Positions 23,801 to 38,800 of a DNA stretch of 64,000 bases are shown here, piece by piece. The position numbers and the translations under genes are program-made. Position 1 is the first letter of the stretch. The number at the start of each line of letters is the position of its first letter. Where the stretch lies: the NCBI GenBank assembly GCA_900708905.1, contig CAADRB010000003.1:1095258-1159257 (forward strand). Direction: 5' to 3'. This stretch comes from Hymenolepis diminuta. Taxonomy: Eukaryota > Platyhelminthes > Cestoda > Cyclophyllidea > Hymenolepididae. Under the pieces are notes generated by a model. It searched no databases and was not told the DNA's origin. It saw only the letters and a list, made by a program, of their open reading frames with translations.

Positions 23801-26800
23801 GGGCAGCAAGTATCCTGTCTCGCAGGTACGTACATGGAAATAATGGTATGATAACTAAATTACTTCACCACTGCTTATATCCCTCATTAAACCCCGTCCA
23901 CTTTCTGTACTACAGCATTGTAATGCGTCATTAATTTCTATCATTTTTGTAGAAAGTAATTCTCTAAATGAAGGCTTATCATTTGACAGCCACCAATTAT
24001 AGCTATGAAATCACCTGTGATCTTACCAACGCCAGATCATGAACATTCAAGTCCCATTATTTCTTATTGTAGTAAATCCGTAAATATGTAACCAAATCTG
24101 GGCCAAATATCTCCTATATCCAGGTCTTCGTCAACTGAATGTCAGCATTTTAAAATTGATTCACAAGTATAAATGTACAAACTACCACCACCACTTCAAT
24201 TTGCTTATTCTTAGATCTTTGTAAGATCTCTGCCTTTTTCTATCTTGGTTATGGCAAAATGATCATAAGCTGGAAGATGACAACTTTTCAGGCAAAATTT
24301 TCCTGCGCAAAATACGCCCACCTTGACAATGGATGATCAGCTAAACACCAGTAATTTCTATATTTGTGCAGTCAGGTTATAAATTTTTAAACTTCAAACC
24401 CGTCTGTTAATTGCCCATTCGTGTTCCGAAACAGACATACTACTACACATTGAATTGTGCTTCTCTCGATCCCGTTTGTTTACTACACTCCCAATTTCTT
24501 TGTATTTTTTTGTTATTCCTCTTCTGAGCAAAAAAATTAGTAGTGCATCACCCCTTCTACTACAGCTATAAAGGCAGTTCATACTCCAGTTGTTAATAAT
24601 AGATTCTAAAATAGGAAAGCCAAGAGAATTGATTTAAAAATAGGCGCTTAAAGGAGTAGATCACTTAATTTGTGCCATTACTAGAACGATGATACAGAGG
24701 AGGCTCCAGAGAGTGATGGGGCTACGAATTAATTACCTTATAGGAAAAATGATGAGATTATAGAACGTTAAAACTTTTATTACTCATTTTCCACCCTTCT
24801 AATAGTAAGTATAGTTGCTAAAACTCAACGTTTGATGAAGTTAGGGGAAAAAGAGGAGGGAATAACCTGCAACGTACTTGATGAGAACAATTAAAAGGCG
24901 TACAGAGACTGATAATGTAATGGAGGAAGCATATAAGAAGGGATGTAGAAGGAAGAGGCCAGACAAGATTAGGGGACACAATAATTATTCTGTTACTAGT
25001 TATTGAATAGGGAGTGCATAATGCGTGCCTAGACACAAGTCTGCATTTAGACTGTGCAGGGCATATTATGTGATAAAACTCTGATTCTATCAGCTATCGG
25101 CGGGCGAAAGTGAAATAAGAAAGTGGAGAAAAAGGGAGAGGTAAAGCGCGGCGTTACAGGATATTTTTAAAAAGAACGTATAACGAACCTCTTTAGAGCT
25201 ATTTGTTTAGCACAAATAAAATAGTCCTTCCTTTGGGATACTAATTATAAATTTTAATAGTTCTAGTTTTAGTGCCTACCTTCATACAAATGAAATATTC
25301 ATAATGACAGAGTCCTCAACTGGTAAAATTAAGTTTTGGCAGTGGTTCTGGCAATTTCTTTAAGTTACTTATCGATAAGTCACAATTGTTTCACTACTGC
25401 GCATTGTAGTTAAAATAGCACTAATTTTGACAGTAATTTAACGTCAAAAGTCCGACCGAGTTAGAATTAGCGTTATCCCATTGCGAAACAAGAATTTAAA
25501 GTTTAACAGAACACAGCAGCTCTTCTCCAAAAAGTCAGAAAGCCAAGAATCAGTTTGGATCATTGGTATTCCAACCTCTTAAAACAATGAACAACTAAAC
25601 AATAACGCCTGAACTTCTGGAAAATAGGGATTCAAATTTGCTTGGAAATAGTTCAGGTTATACCTGTCAAATTTTCTCTGTCCCAAAACTCAGTCTGTGA
25701 AAAGTCACCTTCACGCGCAAACAATGAACACGATATTTTCACTCTCTAGAAATTCAGAATTCCTCTCCTTTTTTTGTGTGAGGAGGAATTTGGAGAGGGA
25801 GAGAGTGAATGAGTGAAAAAACTCAGGAAACAAAACCAAAGTCAAGGAGAGACACAATGCTTAATGTTGTTTAAGACAATGCTAAAACTAAATGAAAGAG
25901 TTAAAGGGAAAAAAATGTGAAAATACACATTCGAAAGGAGGTTCTAGATTCAAATTTAAGAAAATTTATGCATTAACGAAATGTCAACTGATATTTTCAT
26001 TGTACACTGCTTAGTATATATGTTAAGAAGTCAAAATGGAGATGCATTAGAAGACTTCGACATAGCAATTTTTAATTTAACAGGCCACAAGCTGAACATA
26101 GTGCATATTAGCAATAAAATAAATCGCATAATAGATAAACCTGTACTTTTTACGATCAGAGATTTTCACTACAAATGATACGTTCACAGTGTTAAGCGGC
26201 TTACGCATATCCTTGGACAACTAAGGGTCCGCCGTTTAATCGTTGAAATACCAGTTCTAATATAACGGAATTCGAGAAAGCGAAAGGGACACTGGTAAGC
26301 ATGGTATTGGGAATATGTTTCGTTTACTACAGAATATGAATAGTGAATTGAGCACACCGAGGTCAGTTAATGAGTTCTGTGCAAGTTACAGTGAAGAGGG
26401 AGAAAAAAATCGTTCCTGTAAGAGGAATAACTGCTAATTAGGTGAATGAGACCCGTATTAAGGATGAAAAAGCCACGTCAAATGCTCTGCGTTGAACCTG
26501 ATTAGTAGCTCACAGAAAATGAACAGATGGCATTTGATTTCAGATAATTTTTAGTTCGCATTGTGGAAGCGATTCGGCAACAGAAGCAAGCGATAAAGAA
26601 ATGGATACTTGACTCATCAGATATTGCAATGAATCAAATGACCACCCAAAGAGATTAATTTATCTCTTTTGTTAAATATCGATGCTTATTCAACATTATG
26701 AATTTTGAAATTGGAAACGAAGATTTATTGCCAAAATCAAGTAAAATCCACTGCAATATAGAAAAATTTTACAATTCTTCATTGCGGAAAAGCAACTGTA

Positions 26801-29800
26801 ATCAGGTAACGTTCAATAAAAGAAAAGGGGAGGGGATTGAAAAGAGAGGGTCAAGAGTTAATTCACTTGCTTTTCGGATTCGAATCGAAGAATATTCACT
26901 TAATGGACGATTAGCAGCTTCACGTTCTAAAAATCAGAATTCTAATCGTCCACTGGATTACTTACCAAATTCTCATTCCCAACCTCTAGTGCCCATTAGC
27001 CAGTCATAAAATCATGATCGTCTTTGGCAATTCGACTCATTTTTTAATTCAAAGACGACAAAAAAAGCAAGATCTTAGTTGATCCAAACGGTTATTGGCA
27101 GAATGCAGAAAATAAGTAAGACTAGCAGTAACGTATTCATAAATGTATACAAAGAACTGGGTCATACAGTTTTACATTGTGATAATTACAACTGATTAGA
27201 TGGACAAACTAGGCGCATTTGAGTACAGGGGGAGGTCAATCATACTCAGGTCGACGTGCCTCAAGTGCGTCTATCACATAATCCGACACTTACAGCCTGG
27301 ATACAACGATAGCCTTTTGCAGGACTAAGGTGGAGATTTTTAAGCAGGGCGATAAATATTATCGACACAGCTTTTTTTGGAACGCACAAACTAATAGACT
27401 TACGACAAAATATTATTCTTGATTGAGAAAGAAAAGAAATAAGGTAGAAAGAAACAAGATAAATAAACCGCTTGGTCAGATTCATTTCACAGACTAGAAT
27501 TCTATCTTCCCCTTAATAGCCAAGTGGTTTCCTAATTCATCGTAAATAGCACATGGGCTGAAAAGTCCCGGGCCTAACAAAGAAAACACGGTTTTTTTTG
27601 GTTCAAAATTAGCTTTATTCATCAACTTAATCTCCATCAAGAGCAACGCAATCATTCCAGAGCCGCCCTAACATTTCAATACCACTTTTGTAGAACGATT
27701 GATCTTTTGCCTCAAAATAGGCCTCAGTTTCAGCGATAACCTCTTCATTCGTGCCAAATTTCTTACCGGCGAGCATTTTTTCAGGTCTGCGAACAGCCAG
27801 TAGTCGCTGGGAGTCAAATCTGGCGAATACGGTGGATGTGGGAGCAATTCGAAGTTCAATTCATGTAGTTTTGCCATTGTTTTGATTCACTTGTGACACG
27901 GTGCGTTATCTTGATGAAAAAATTTATTCTTTGCCATATGCGGTCGTTTCTTTGCAATTTCGGCCTTCAAACGCTCCAATAACGCTATATAATATTCACT
28001 ATTAATGATATTTCCTTTCTCAAGATAGTCGATGAATATTACACCACACACATCCCAAAATACCGAGGCCATAATCTTTCCAGCCGATTGTTGTGCTTTC
28101 GAGCGCTTTGGACCAGGTTCACCAGTTGCTGTCCACTCAGATGACGATCGTTTTGATTCCTGAGTGAAGTGATGGATCCATGTTTCATTCATTGTCACAT
28201 ATTTGACGCAGTCTGGCCAAACACTGCTCAGAATCATCAACACGTTCTCGTTTTTGGTCAACAGTGAGCAAACGCGGCACCCACTTTGAACAGAGCTTTC
28301 TCATTCAAATGGTCATGCAATATAAAGCCAACACGTTCTTTTGATATCTTTACGACGTCAGCTAACTCACGCAACTTCACTTTTCGATCATTCAAAACGA
28401 TTTTGTAGATTTTTTAAAAATGCTTTATGGTGTTACCGCCTCATTTGGACGTCCACTGCGTTCTGCATCATCGGTGTCTCTACGACCACGTTTGAAGTCA
28501 GCAAACCAATGTTTTATTGTTTCTGATGAAGCGGAGTCCCCATAACACTTATCAAGCCATTGCTTTGCTTAAACGGTATTTTTTCCCATCAAAAAGCAGT
28601 GTAAAATTAAAACACGAAATTGTTTTTGATCCATTGTTTTGAAAATAACAAAAGTAGCGTCACTCTTAGCACAATAACCCACGAACTAATGAATGTAATA
28701 TAATGAAATTTTAACAGCTGTCTATTGAAGGTTAGTATTAACTGAAAAAAAGGTGACTGCAATGAAACTAGCGCCATCTATGTGTTTGGCCCGAGACTTT
28801 TCAGCCCATGTGTTAAGACTTACAGTTTCAAGTTGAATGGTGCTGATGCAGGGAGTGTCGTTTCGAACATTGCGACAAGCAACATAGCACATCATCTCCG
28901 GAGTGATGTCTTCACCTCGCGACAGTGAGCACTCTGTCCATCCGGGAATTCGTTCGCAGATTGAGCCAAGGCACTCACCGCTCTTACAGATCCGGGTATG
29001 GTTCTACAAGAGAAAAAACCAAACGTTATATAATTTAATATTTATAAGACGGAAATTCGCTAAAATTACTAAACAATCTATCAAACGGTTTCTTAATGAT
29101 ATAGTTTAATGGATCACGGAATGTACTATGCTATTTCGTGAACGTGAATATGAACGCGAAAATGGCATCAAACTAATTTCGCAGAATACACCAACTGCAA
29201 AAACCTAAATATATTAGGCTTCAAAATCATATATGATATGAGCAAATTTTCACGTCGGAGCCATGATAACTAAAGATGCCTCACATTGGAGGAACAAGTA
29301 GACGAGTGGAGATCATAACAGAGTGAATTATTTATGCGACTAAGAGACATTAGGAAATGGGAGAAATAAAGTGGTCTCCTCAATCATATAAAGTGAGATA
29401 TTCCACCTAACAAGGGTTTTCATTTAAGTTTCAAATATTGAATATCCGAAATATTTCTGCTAAGAGACTAAATATTAAAAGCGTCCTTGTGTGTAATGAG
29501 ATATTTTATTTGCAAATCACAAAAGAATGGATTGCTGAGGTCATTAGTAATCCTGTATGACTGATGAATGCCTTTTATCGCAAATGAGTCTACATTTCTC
29601 CATACTTTCCTAATATTTTCACATATTTTATCCTGATGAACATTTAAAAATACACTTTCGGATGTGTCATAAGCAATAGAAAAAAAATTTGACATGAAAC
29701 AGAAACTAGAAATTATCAGTTTTAATTCTGCAATACCGACGTTAAGATAAGTTAAAAACGGAAATGCACATTCGATAGAATTGACAGAAGTGCGGCTGAT

Positions 29801-32800
29801 TTGGATGCTTGAAAAATTACAAAATTAGAGACTCACTGAATAAATAGTTCAAGGATGGGAGAGTAAATAAACTATACTGTAAATATTAGTTTACGCCGAC
29901 AAAGCACTCCACTAAAGCGAAGAAGTGGCGCAGTCACTCATTCTCCAAACGCGCGCAATCTTAGATGTTAGCTTTCTCCTGGCATCAGGCAACTTAGAGC
30001 TGGACCGTGAAATATGCAATCATGACGTTACAAGAGAAGTCCAATCTCCAATCATGAAAATAGGTCACATTGCCCCCAATTGTCTTGAAAAGTATTCTCC
30101 AATAGAAATGAACTTCACACATATCCTTAACATTTTAAGGATAAAGGAGCTTAATTTAGTACTCCGATGGCAGAAATATCCTTACTTTTGAAGAAAAAAA
30201 CCATCTCCATATTTTACATTTTTCCCTATTTGGTAACCATAATGTTTAAGGGGATACATCTTGATGTCCTAGTCGTATTTGTAATACAAACATTAACTGA
30301 ACAATACTTTGTGGATCAAATGGGCATAATAATTTAGTTTACTGTAGATAATATTTAGAATTATTACTATAAATATTTTCAAAAAATGTTTCAAGATGAA
30401 TATAAAGCAAAGCTACTTACAAATGGTAATTAAATAGTATATCAGGCTTTATCTCCCGATTCAAAAAGATCGATTCAAAGTCTCCTGACAAGATAGCATA
30501 GAATTAGTTTGAAGGTGCAGTTTGGAATATAATTCAGATACAATTTAACAGAGTTTTCTATCTGTAGCAATTACTTATGCCCATTTTTTAATAAAAATAT
30601 CATATATTTTATTATTCTGCCCAGCATATTCGTAGCTATAGCTGAAAGAAAATAGTTTCTTAAAAGTTTAGAGGAGATTTAAGTGGTTGAAACGTCCCAT
30701 ATCGCAATGTCATCCTCTAAATTGACATTAGATTAAATGCGAATAAGGTTTCAAAGATAGAAGCCTATTGTTAAAGCCATCGCTTGTTAACAAGTCATTT
30801 ATTCATTCAAATTATCACTTCTTTCATCACCACAGAGAGGAAAGGCTTTTTCACTCATTAATATTGAAATTAAAATAATTCTAATATGAAAAAATCATTT
30901 TCCTAGAATCGGTAGCAATTAAAGTACTTTTGGCGAATAAAATACTAATGTTTTGTCCCCCAAATGATGAAACAGTTGTCACTACAAGGAAGCCAACTTT
31001 ATAGTGCATTTCATCTAGATGCAACGTCGACTAGAAGAAAGTAAATCAAGATTCCAGCGCTATCTAACTGCATTAGATCTAGTATCTCCACTATGAAATG
31101 AGCCTCTTCACGAAATGAACAGGCTAATGACACGGTTATTAATTTATAGTATAACCGTCTTAGAATGTTGAACTGAATCCAGATATTGTTTTTGTCATAA
31201 ATATGAATTTAACCACTCTGTAAAACATATTAAAAGGAACTGATTATCCAATTAGTAAACTATCGGGGAATGTCAATTTCGTCAGTTCCTTTCGATAATT
31301 GAGGAAAATTCTCCAATGAGCGATTTTTCCTCTTTCGCTCCTAAGTCTGTACTTCTTAATACTCAAGTAAGTCTACTCAAATTGAAAAAGGAATATTACC
31401 ATGGATAGCAAAGGCAGGGGCTTAGGGAGATAAAAACCCAGATAACATTTTTAAGCGAAAATCGGAAATAAAATAGAAGTTATTTCCGTGACAAAATTTG
31501 CAAAAAAGTGGATAGAGATACAAAAATTACTGGCCCAACCATTGGTAAAAAGCAACTACGTCTGAGGGCTTGTGAATTCTCTATTTTTAGACACGGAAAT
31601 TTAGAAAATTATATGCAAACCACTTTTAAAAATTCGAAACAATCCAAGTGAGACTTACAGATCAAATCCTTGGAATTAATTGTTTTTTTCTTCTTTGTTG
31701 TGATCTAGATAAAATCAATTTGTAAAGGTCTATTGAAGAGATAACTCTAGGCACAGGGACTCAAGAATACGGAAAATATAGCAAGGAAAGATGGCATATG
31801 AAGGACAGCTAATTTGAGTAACAGATTAATAAAAAAAAAGAATTTAACATTTTTTGACAAATTTCGCAATTATTTCCCCAGAAATGCAACACTCATGACT
31901 AAAGTAGAGTCGAGTTGATTACAATAAAGTAAATTTTAAAATGGATTTATAAGGCTCAGCGTTTAGAAAGTTTGGCAAAATGAGATTCTCGATGGTAGAA
32001 ACTCATAAAATATCACCTACAATTTGATTTCAACTTAATGTTTCTACAATGAATAACTTTTTCCTCATTCTTCGCTTTTATTAGATAAACTGGGGAGAGA
32101 ATGACTGCAAAAACATGAGTAAGGCACACTTTTTAATTAAAAATAAAATCCAACCAAATAGAAAACTACTTTTCGAAAGAAATTAGGTGGAGGTAGACAG
32201 GACTGTTATCAACGCAATTATCTATTAATTCTCGTCTAAAGAGAGTGCCAAAAATAAACAAATTAACTTTTTAACCACTTTTAGAACGCAATTGCGACAC
32301 GCCCCAAAGTCTCATGCACAAACTCTGTTCAGACAAGAAGGAAAGAAGCTTATCTGAAAGAATAGCAAATATTTCTCTTCCAAAGATATTTGATATGTGA
32401 AAAAATATAGACACTATATCCAACAGACTACATCACCCTGACATAAATTTTAATCTCCCAGTGAGATTTTCAACTAAATTATGGGACTGAGCGGTAGGCT
32501 CTAGAGTATGGGAATATTTCTTATTTGTAAATAAATTGTCTGAGGTTTGTTCACAATCTGCTTCTGGAGAGAGAAAAACTTTTATTCATTTCTTTATATC
32601 TCATTCAATTCAATTTCATTCCTCATTAGGAGCAGTCTATTTTTTGGGTCATTCATCAACGCATTTCATTTTCCAATCTTCTACGTGTTACTCCTATGAG
32701 CCATGCCTTGAAAATAAAAGTATGTGGCACAAAAAGTGAATAAATTCCTGCTAATATTCCGGTGATTGGTCCCATATAATTCATTCGTTCGGATGATATT

Positions 32801-35800
32801 TTTATTAAATCCCTATGCGCTATTTTACTCAATAAATTCTTGAGAGAAATTCAAAATACTGTAGATGGACTTACCATGCAAGGAGTTCCATCAGGAATGT
32901 TTTCAGGAGAAGGACATTGAGCACTTCTGCCAGAGCAATAAGAAGCTTTATGACATTCCCCAGCACTCCTACAGAGGTGTTTCGAGTCCCGATACTGACA
33001 CGACGAGGTACAGCATTTGCCAGCTGTTGGCGAGCACCGAACCTATAGGGAGATACACATTACGTTCGTTTCTCTTCATACTATTTTCATAAATTTAAGC
33101 GGCAAATTCGTACCTTAACAGTAGTGTTCCCAGCGTTGGCGAACTTTTTCAGCTTGCAGGGTTCTTTAGAATCTTTGGGATAACAGCAGACATCATCACA
33201 GTCCTCTCGAGTGAAACCACAATCACACTGTTCACCCTCCTCAGTCAGCCGATTTCCACAGAATGAACCGTTCGATGTGAAGAAACAGTTAGATTCGCCC
33301 TGAGATAAAGGAAAATAGTCTTAATTCATAGCATATAAGGAATGCCGTGGTACGTAAACCTAACGATCATATATTCTTCTTTAAAAGAGGAAGAATGTAT
33401 ATTAATTTGAATTTGTGTGTTTATTTAGCACGGAATTGAAACTCAGCCACACACCTTAACATATTATCTCTAAATTTTATTCAATAAATCCTCAACAGAA
33501 TGGCCCAATTTCTAGGGAATCGAAATTTGAAATTCTTAACATAAGCGCCAAATCTCACTGTTGTGGATGAGTAAATTGTTGACAATGTTGATTCATAAAA
33601 TGTTGAGTAAATTGCGAAAGTACGCTTAATCTCGCGTCATTATTACATTCGGCGGATTGGGGCTATTTTGGGAGGTTAATAATGAAATAATACTAACAAA
33701 CTCTAACAATATGCTTCACTGAAAATCTGCCTCTAAGGTGACTGAAACTTAAACTAACCTTGAGAACCTGGTGAAGCAGCCGAGCAATAGAGTTGACAGA
33801 GCACATGGAGAATTTGTTGTTATTCTCCTTGTCGCCACCAGTAGCACTGGCAAACATGATGTAATTTCCTTTGGGGTCGTCCACAGAAGGCAAACAAGCC
33901 GGAGTTTCCTCCTTGAAATCATCGTCATGTTTGGCACCCAAATTGTGACCCATCTCGTGAGCGAAGGTCAACTGGGAGATCTTCATGGACACCTGATTAT
34001 AAAATGGAGAAGAATGCAGGAAAAAAGGGATCATGTTAAGTGAAAAGAATTTCTACAGATTCGGCTAATTCTTTATTCAATATCTTCTACTAAATTCACG
34101 ATAGTCTGAAATTGATGCTAAAACTTGTACGAAATTTGATTTGACATATGACCAACAACCATTAAAAAGTAAGAAATTTCCAACTTCTTTAAAGTGGCTT
34201 CTTAGGAAAAATGAGACAAATTTAAATAAAAAATTATTATTAATCTGAGAAATCGAATTTTTCTAAACTTAGTCCTTGACTTTTAGTAAAATATCAATTC
34301 ATTAAAGGTAATTAGCAACAAAATGTAGTATTGCAATGAAGAAAACAATTCTGAAGGATGGCAATAAGACTTTCACTACCTTTTAAGAATTAGTCGGGTA
34401 AATCCTGAAATTACTTCAATAAATCTTCAAAGACAAAAGGTTTTATAATTGGCCAACATCAATTAATGGCGAAGGGAAAGAGACCAATTAATGGCACAAA
34501 ATATTCCTAGACAAAAGTTCTACCCGAGAAATTAATTGAGCAATTATTAGGTTGCTTTTTTTCCAGACAAAGACAAGATCGAATAAAGAGGAAAAACAAA
34601 GGCCAATTCATAAACATTCACACCATTTTCTCATTCTTTCCATTTAAATTTGTTATTCAAATATAAGGAACAAAGTCCACACTAACCTTCGAGGAATAGG
34701 AAAGAGTAAATAGTTGATATAAGATATTCAGCCTCTCAACAATAGGTGACTTTCTTCCCAAAATGAACTATCTAACATCAAACACGATTGGTACAGTGGT
34801 AAAGGTACATATTGACTAATTAAGAGGTCACGAGTATGGCAAGTTAAATGAAAATGAATTTCACATCAGATTGGCTCCAGAATGCTACGCCTCTATTAAG
34901 GCTGAGGAGGACTGGAAAGAAATCATTTAAATGGCTCAAAATATCGCCAAACAAAAGTTCTGCATGGATAATTACCGAAAAAGTTATAATAAATGAAGAT
35001 AAAGAATATGTAATGAGTGGCTTTTCTTCAGAGAGTAAGTCGAAAGCATCCTAAAATTAGTTTTTTAATCATGGTTCATTAACTATCTACTTTGATATCT
35101 ACTCTAGTAGCGTCGAAAAGTCTGACCACTAATTATGGTCAGATATAATCAGGAAGAAAGGTAAATAAAATTTAAATTTATAAGTAATAATTCGATTATT
35201 AATAGTTTTTTATGGTTAAATATACTCCTAGAAAGCGAGTTTCTTTGATTTCACCCACGCAATTATTGACAGAAAATGATTTGATTTCAGATAATTATTA
35301 TAGAATATTTGAAAGAAGTCGTATAAAAAATTTCGAATTATATAAAAAAACATTAGATTTCCCTCTTTTTTTCCAATAAGAGATTTAAACGAAAATTAAT
35401 AAGACAAATTAAATGGGAAATTAGAAAGACGGGAGCGACATTATCACTCAATCTTAATCTTGATACATACATGAAAACGCTTTCTTCTACTCTCAGAAGA
35501 ATTTAAACTAATTTGTGAAAAGTCGGACTTCGAAAATATAGAGGAATGTAAACTCGTACACTTGAAAACCAACACTCAGCGCGTTTGTCACCCAATCGCC
35601 TTCAAGGCTAAGTTCCAATCGAATTGCATGATCACAAAAAATTTCAAGATATGGAAGTCTTAGGGACGAAAAGACATTATTTGTAACTGTAGCTATATTA
35701 CAAATCTTGTTTTCAAGGTACACATCTGGCCATTTAAATACTACTTTAGATGCAGCTCCTGATCAGAGAGACTAAAATAACCTCCAGCTGAAACAGATCT

Positions 35801-38800
35801 TGCGAAAGAATAGAAGGTGAAACCTTTATATCTCTGTTTGAAGGTCTATTATTTAGACAATAATGAGGAGTCTAATTTTCAATCCCTATGACAATTATGA
35901 ATTTTAACCCGTGCTATCGATTAGATAGTTCTAAAAAAAATTAAAAGGCTCACCAAAAATCGTATGTTAGTAAATTTTCTATTAGGTAAACATGGAGACC
36001 TGCTAATAATAACACTCAATGAAAATTAACTGTCATCCTATATATGAATGATGGGATATTGTGGTTAGAAATAGCCGGGAAAACGATTATCTAACAGTAA
36101 AGAAAGAATCCATTCAAATAAATCTAGGGATCAATATGCCATAGAAACCAAAAGGAGACTTAGGGGCATAAACGGACTAAATCCTTGTAATGAGCAATAA
36201 ATAGGCCAAATAAAATAAAACAAGGGTTCCTGTTGAGCAACGATAAATAGAACACAATGTCCGTCTATCGAGACAAATTAATGCTCCCTCCCCCCTCTGT
36301 CTCTCTGTCCCCATCTCTGTCTTGTTCTCCATTGTTACCTAGTTCTGCGAGACTTGTAAAAGAAAATATGTCCTGAAAAAGCATTATTGACTGATTTTAC
36401 GTGCTTTCCACAATCCAAGAAATAACGAGCGGTTCCAGAGAGACTATTACCATTTACATGATCCTGACAAGATGATTTCAATGGGGGACGTCAAGTCACT
36501 GCCCACAGTAATGGGAAAAAAATTTTAATAGTTTTAATCATAGCACAGCATCTTAATAAGAGCAAAAGCAAAAGGAGGTCAATAAAGTATGAAACGGAGG
36601 AGTCAGTAAAAAGCAGGAAATGGACTTGAATATTTCATATTCTCATAAGGAGTATTGGTTACTTTTTAACATTTTAATGTTAAAATTTGGTGATTTGATT
36701 CGCAGATTCATGAATGAAGTTGGGTCCAAAATATTCAGAGATTGTTCGTGGTTGGTCATAGCACCTGGACTTATTTATATCTTCTTACAGCCAGTAGATG
36801 TGACTAGCAATAACTTCCATAAATATTGATACTACAGCTATTCCTGGAAAAAACAGTCAACGTTTTCTAATTTTCTCATTTTGCTTTGAAAGTTTACCTG
36901 AATGGTGTTATTGGGGGGAGGGGGNNNNNNNNNNNNNNNTAATGGTTCACCGTGGTGGTACTCTCGTGTATAAAAAGGTGAGGGATATGATATCTCGAAC
37001 TGACCTTCGCACATACTTACAGGATATATTGAATGACCTTGAAAGTGACCAAAATGTGCCTAGCTTGTTGCCTAGCCAAACATGATTCCTACGGCGATTT
37101 TTAATTTTCTTTTGACAAAATTGTCCAGATCACTAATATAAGAGAGGATAACACTCGACCTGCGTGAAAAATCCTATGAATTCAAGGATTATAGACAGCT
37201 AGAGTTAAAATTGCTATGCACTCAGAATGGGTCCCAGGGGAAGAATTAAACAACTGTTTTGATGGGGTTTTTAAATTAATTCAGGAATTTTTCAAATATA
37301 ATGCAAAAGATATATGGATCCTCGTGTCAATCCAGGCCACAATCAACCCTGATTTGGCATGGTGAAGGACTACACCAACCATAAGAAGTGATTCTAATTT
37401 CAAAATATTAAAGTCAACCCAAATTTAGATGTAGCTTTCCCCCAATACATTTGAAGATATCAAATATGGTATTGTCCCTTTAAGTCTCATTTAAAAACCT
37501 GAAATACAAGAAAGATCTGACGGCTAAATATCACAGAGATGGTGACAGAATTGTCCAAAATTACATCATGTTTGAATGTCCCTAATAAGTGAAGGAGAAA
37601 GCTTATGTTTTCACTGACGATCTGGTACGCGTGACACCCATTGATGAATCTTTTCCATATTCATGTGATTATTTCAATTAATCAAGTGAAATGGATTATT
37701 TACATGGAAGTTACACCTGAGTTTCACTTATGATGTATACATGAGCGTTGGAAAAGAAATCGGATCAATATTTTGATACTGGATTATTTCAGTGGGAATC
37801 CAGCATGTACTCGAATCCACAGGATAACAACGCCTAACAAAACTACGTGCAAAAGTATGACTTAACAAACGAAATTTTATTTTTGAGCAATGTAACTTTC
37901 AGAAGTAATTTGTGGCAAAATTTGTTAAATTTCCCCTATGAAAACATTTGCCGCTCCCCATTGGGAATTTTTAAATCTTCCACATTCGCACGCAATGTTC
38001 AAGGACGAAAAATAAAAGAATGCTGTCAATTGCGAGCATTGTCAATTGGGGAAAAAGACAAGACGCAAGTATCACCATCTTCAAAAAGGAGAAAGACAAA
38101 CTAACATGCAAAATGCGGTATGAAGCATCAAGCATAAAATTGAAAAACATGCTGGCAAAAAATGAAGATATATACAGCCGAATGACTACGTTTAAGAATC
38201 ACAAATACTGCATATAAACTATAAGGTGGCGTTAAACATGAAAATATCGGCAAAATACTTGGCAAAAATTTCCAGGCTAATCAGAGGAAAGTGTTTTCTA
38301 ACATTCATTATCAATATAGAAAAGGCATCCTGGAGTCTATGTTTGAGAAACTTGTAAAAAGCAACCCTCATTATTCATTAATTGAATAACTGGATGTACT
38401 GAGATGGATTTCGAACTAATGACCTTTGACTCGAGCATAGAGTTTATAACTTCCCTGATTATAAGTAACACCATACAAATGACTCACTCTAGTTCCATAA
38501 TTGAGCAGAGTGACCACTCCAGTATTCAAGCTCTTCTTCACCGTATGACTTCCCTCTCTCATTAGACGATGCTTTTCACAAACCCCACCAGAACCTCCTA
38601 ATTCAGCCACCCAAGCCAGACCCAGAGTTCCACCGGCGAAATCCCGATACGTGAACACATAGGCCAGACAGAAGTCATCATGATTTGCATAGGAGTTAAG
38701 ATTCAGGAAGTTGGTGACATCCACATTCTCTGAACAGAAGGGATTCTCATGGCGATAGGATCCTTGTGAGAGCTTTGGTAAAGGAGGCAGAGAAGAGGCC

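Larger units (their letters stand above)
20775..28823. other. ADAM10 intron 7
   Basis: An 8 kb intron with a SINE-like copy (21500-21662), an imperfect palindrome (25738-25809) and a mariner element (27549-28813) that ends ten bases from the donor of exon 7. No further coding sequence was seen. Confidence 0.75.
33993..38487. other. ADAM10 intron 3
   Basis: A 4.5 kb intron with a weak SINE-like head (34784-34845) and an assembly gap (36925-36939). The segment 37000-38220 has a slightly different look, including an 85-codon frame at 37847, but no family is recognisable. Confidence 0.65.

Noticed and set aside
27668..28261. Two minus-strand frames taken as a host gene
   Set aside because: They are pieces of one mariner transposase within TA-flanked inverted repeats.
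37847..38217. Two overlapping plus-strand frames of 85 and 65 codons
   Set aside because: Considered as part of a transposon or nested gene, but no motif, splice partner or repeat copy was found.
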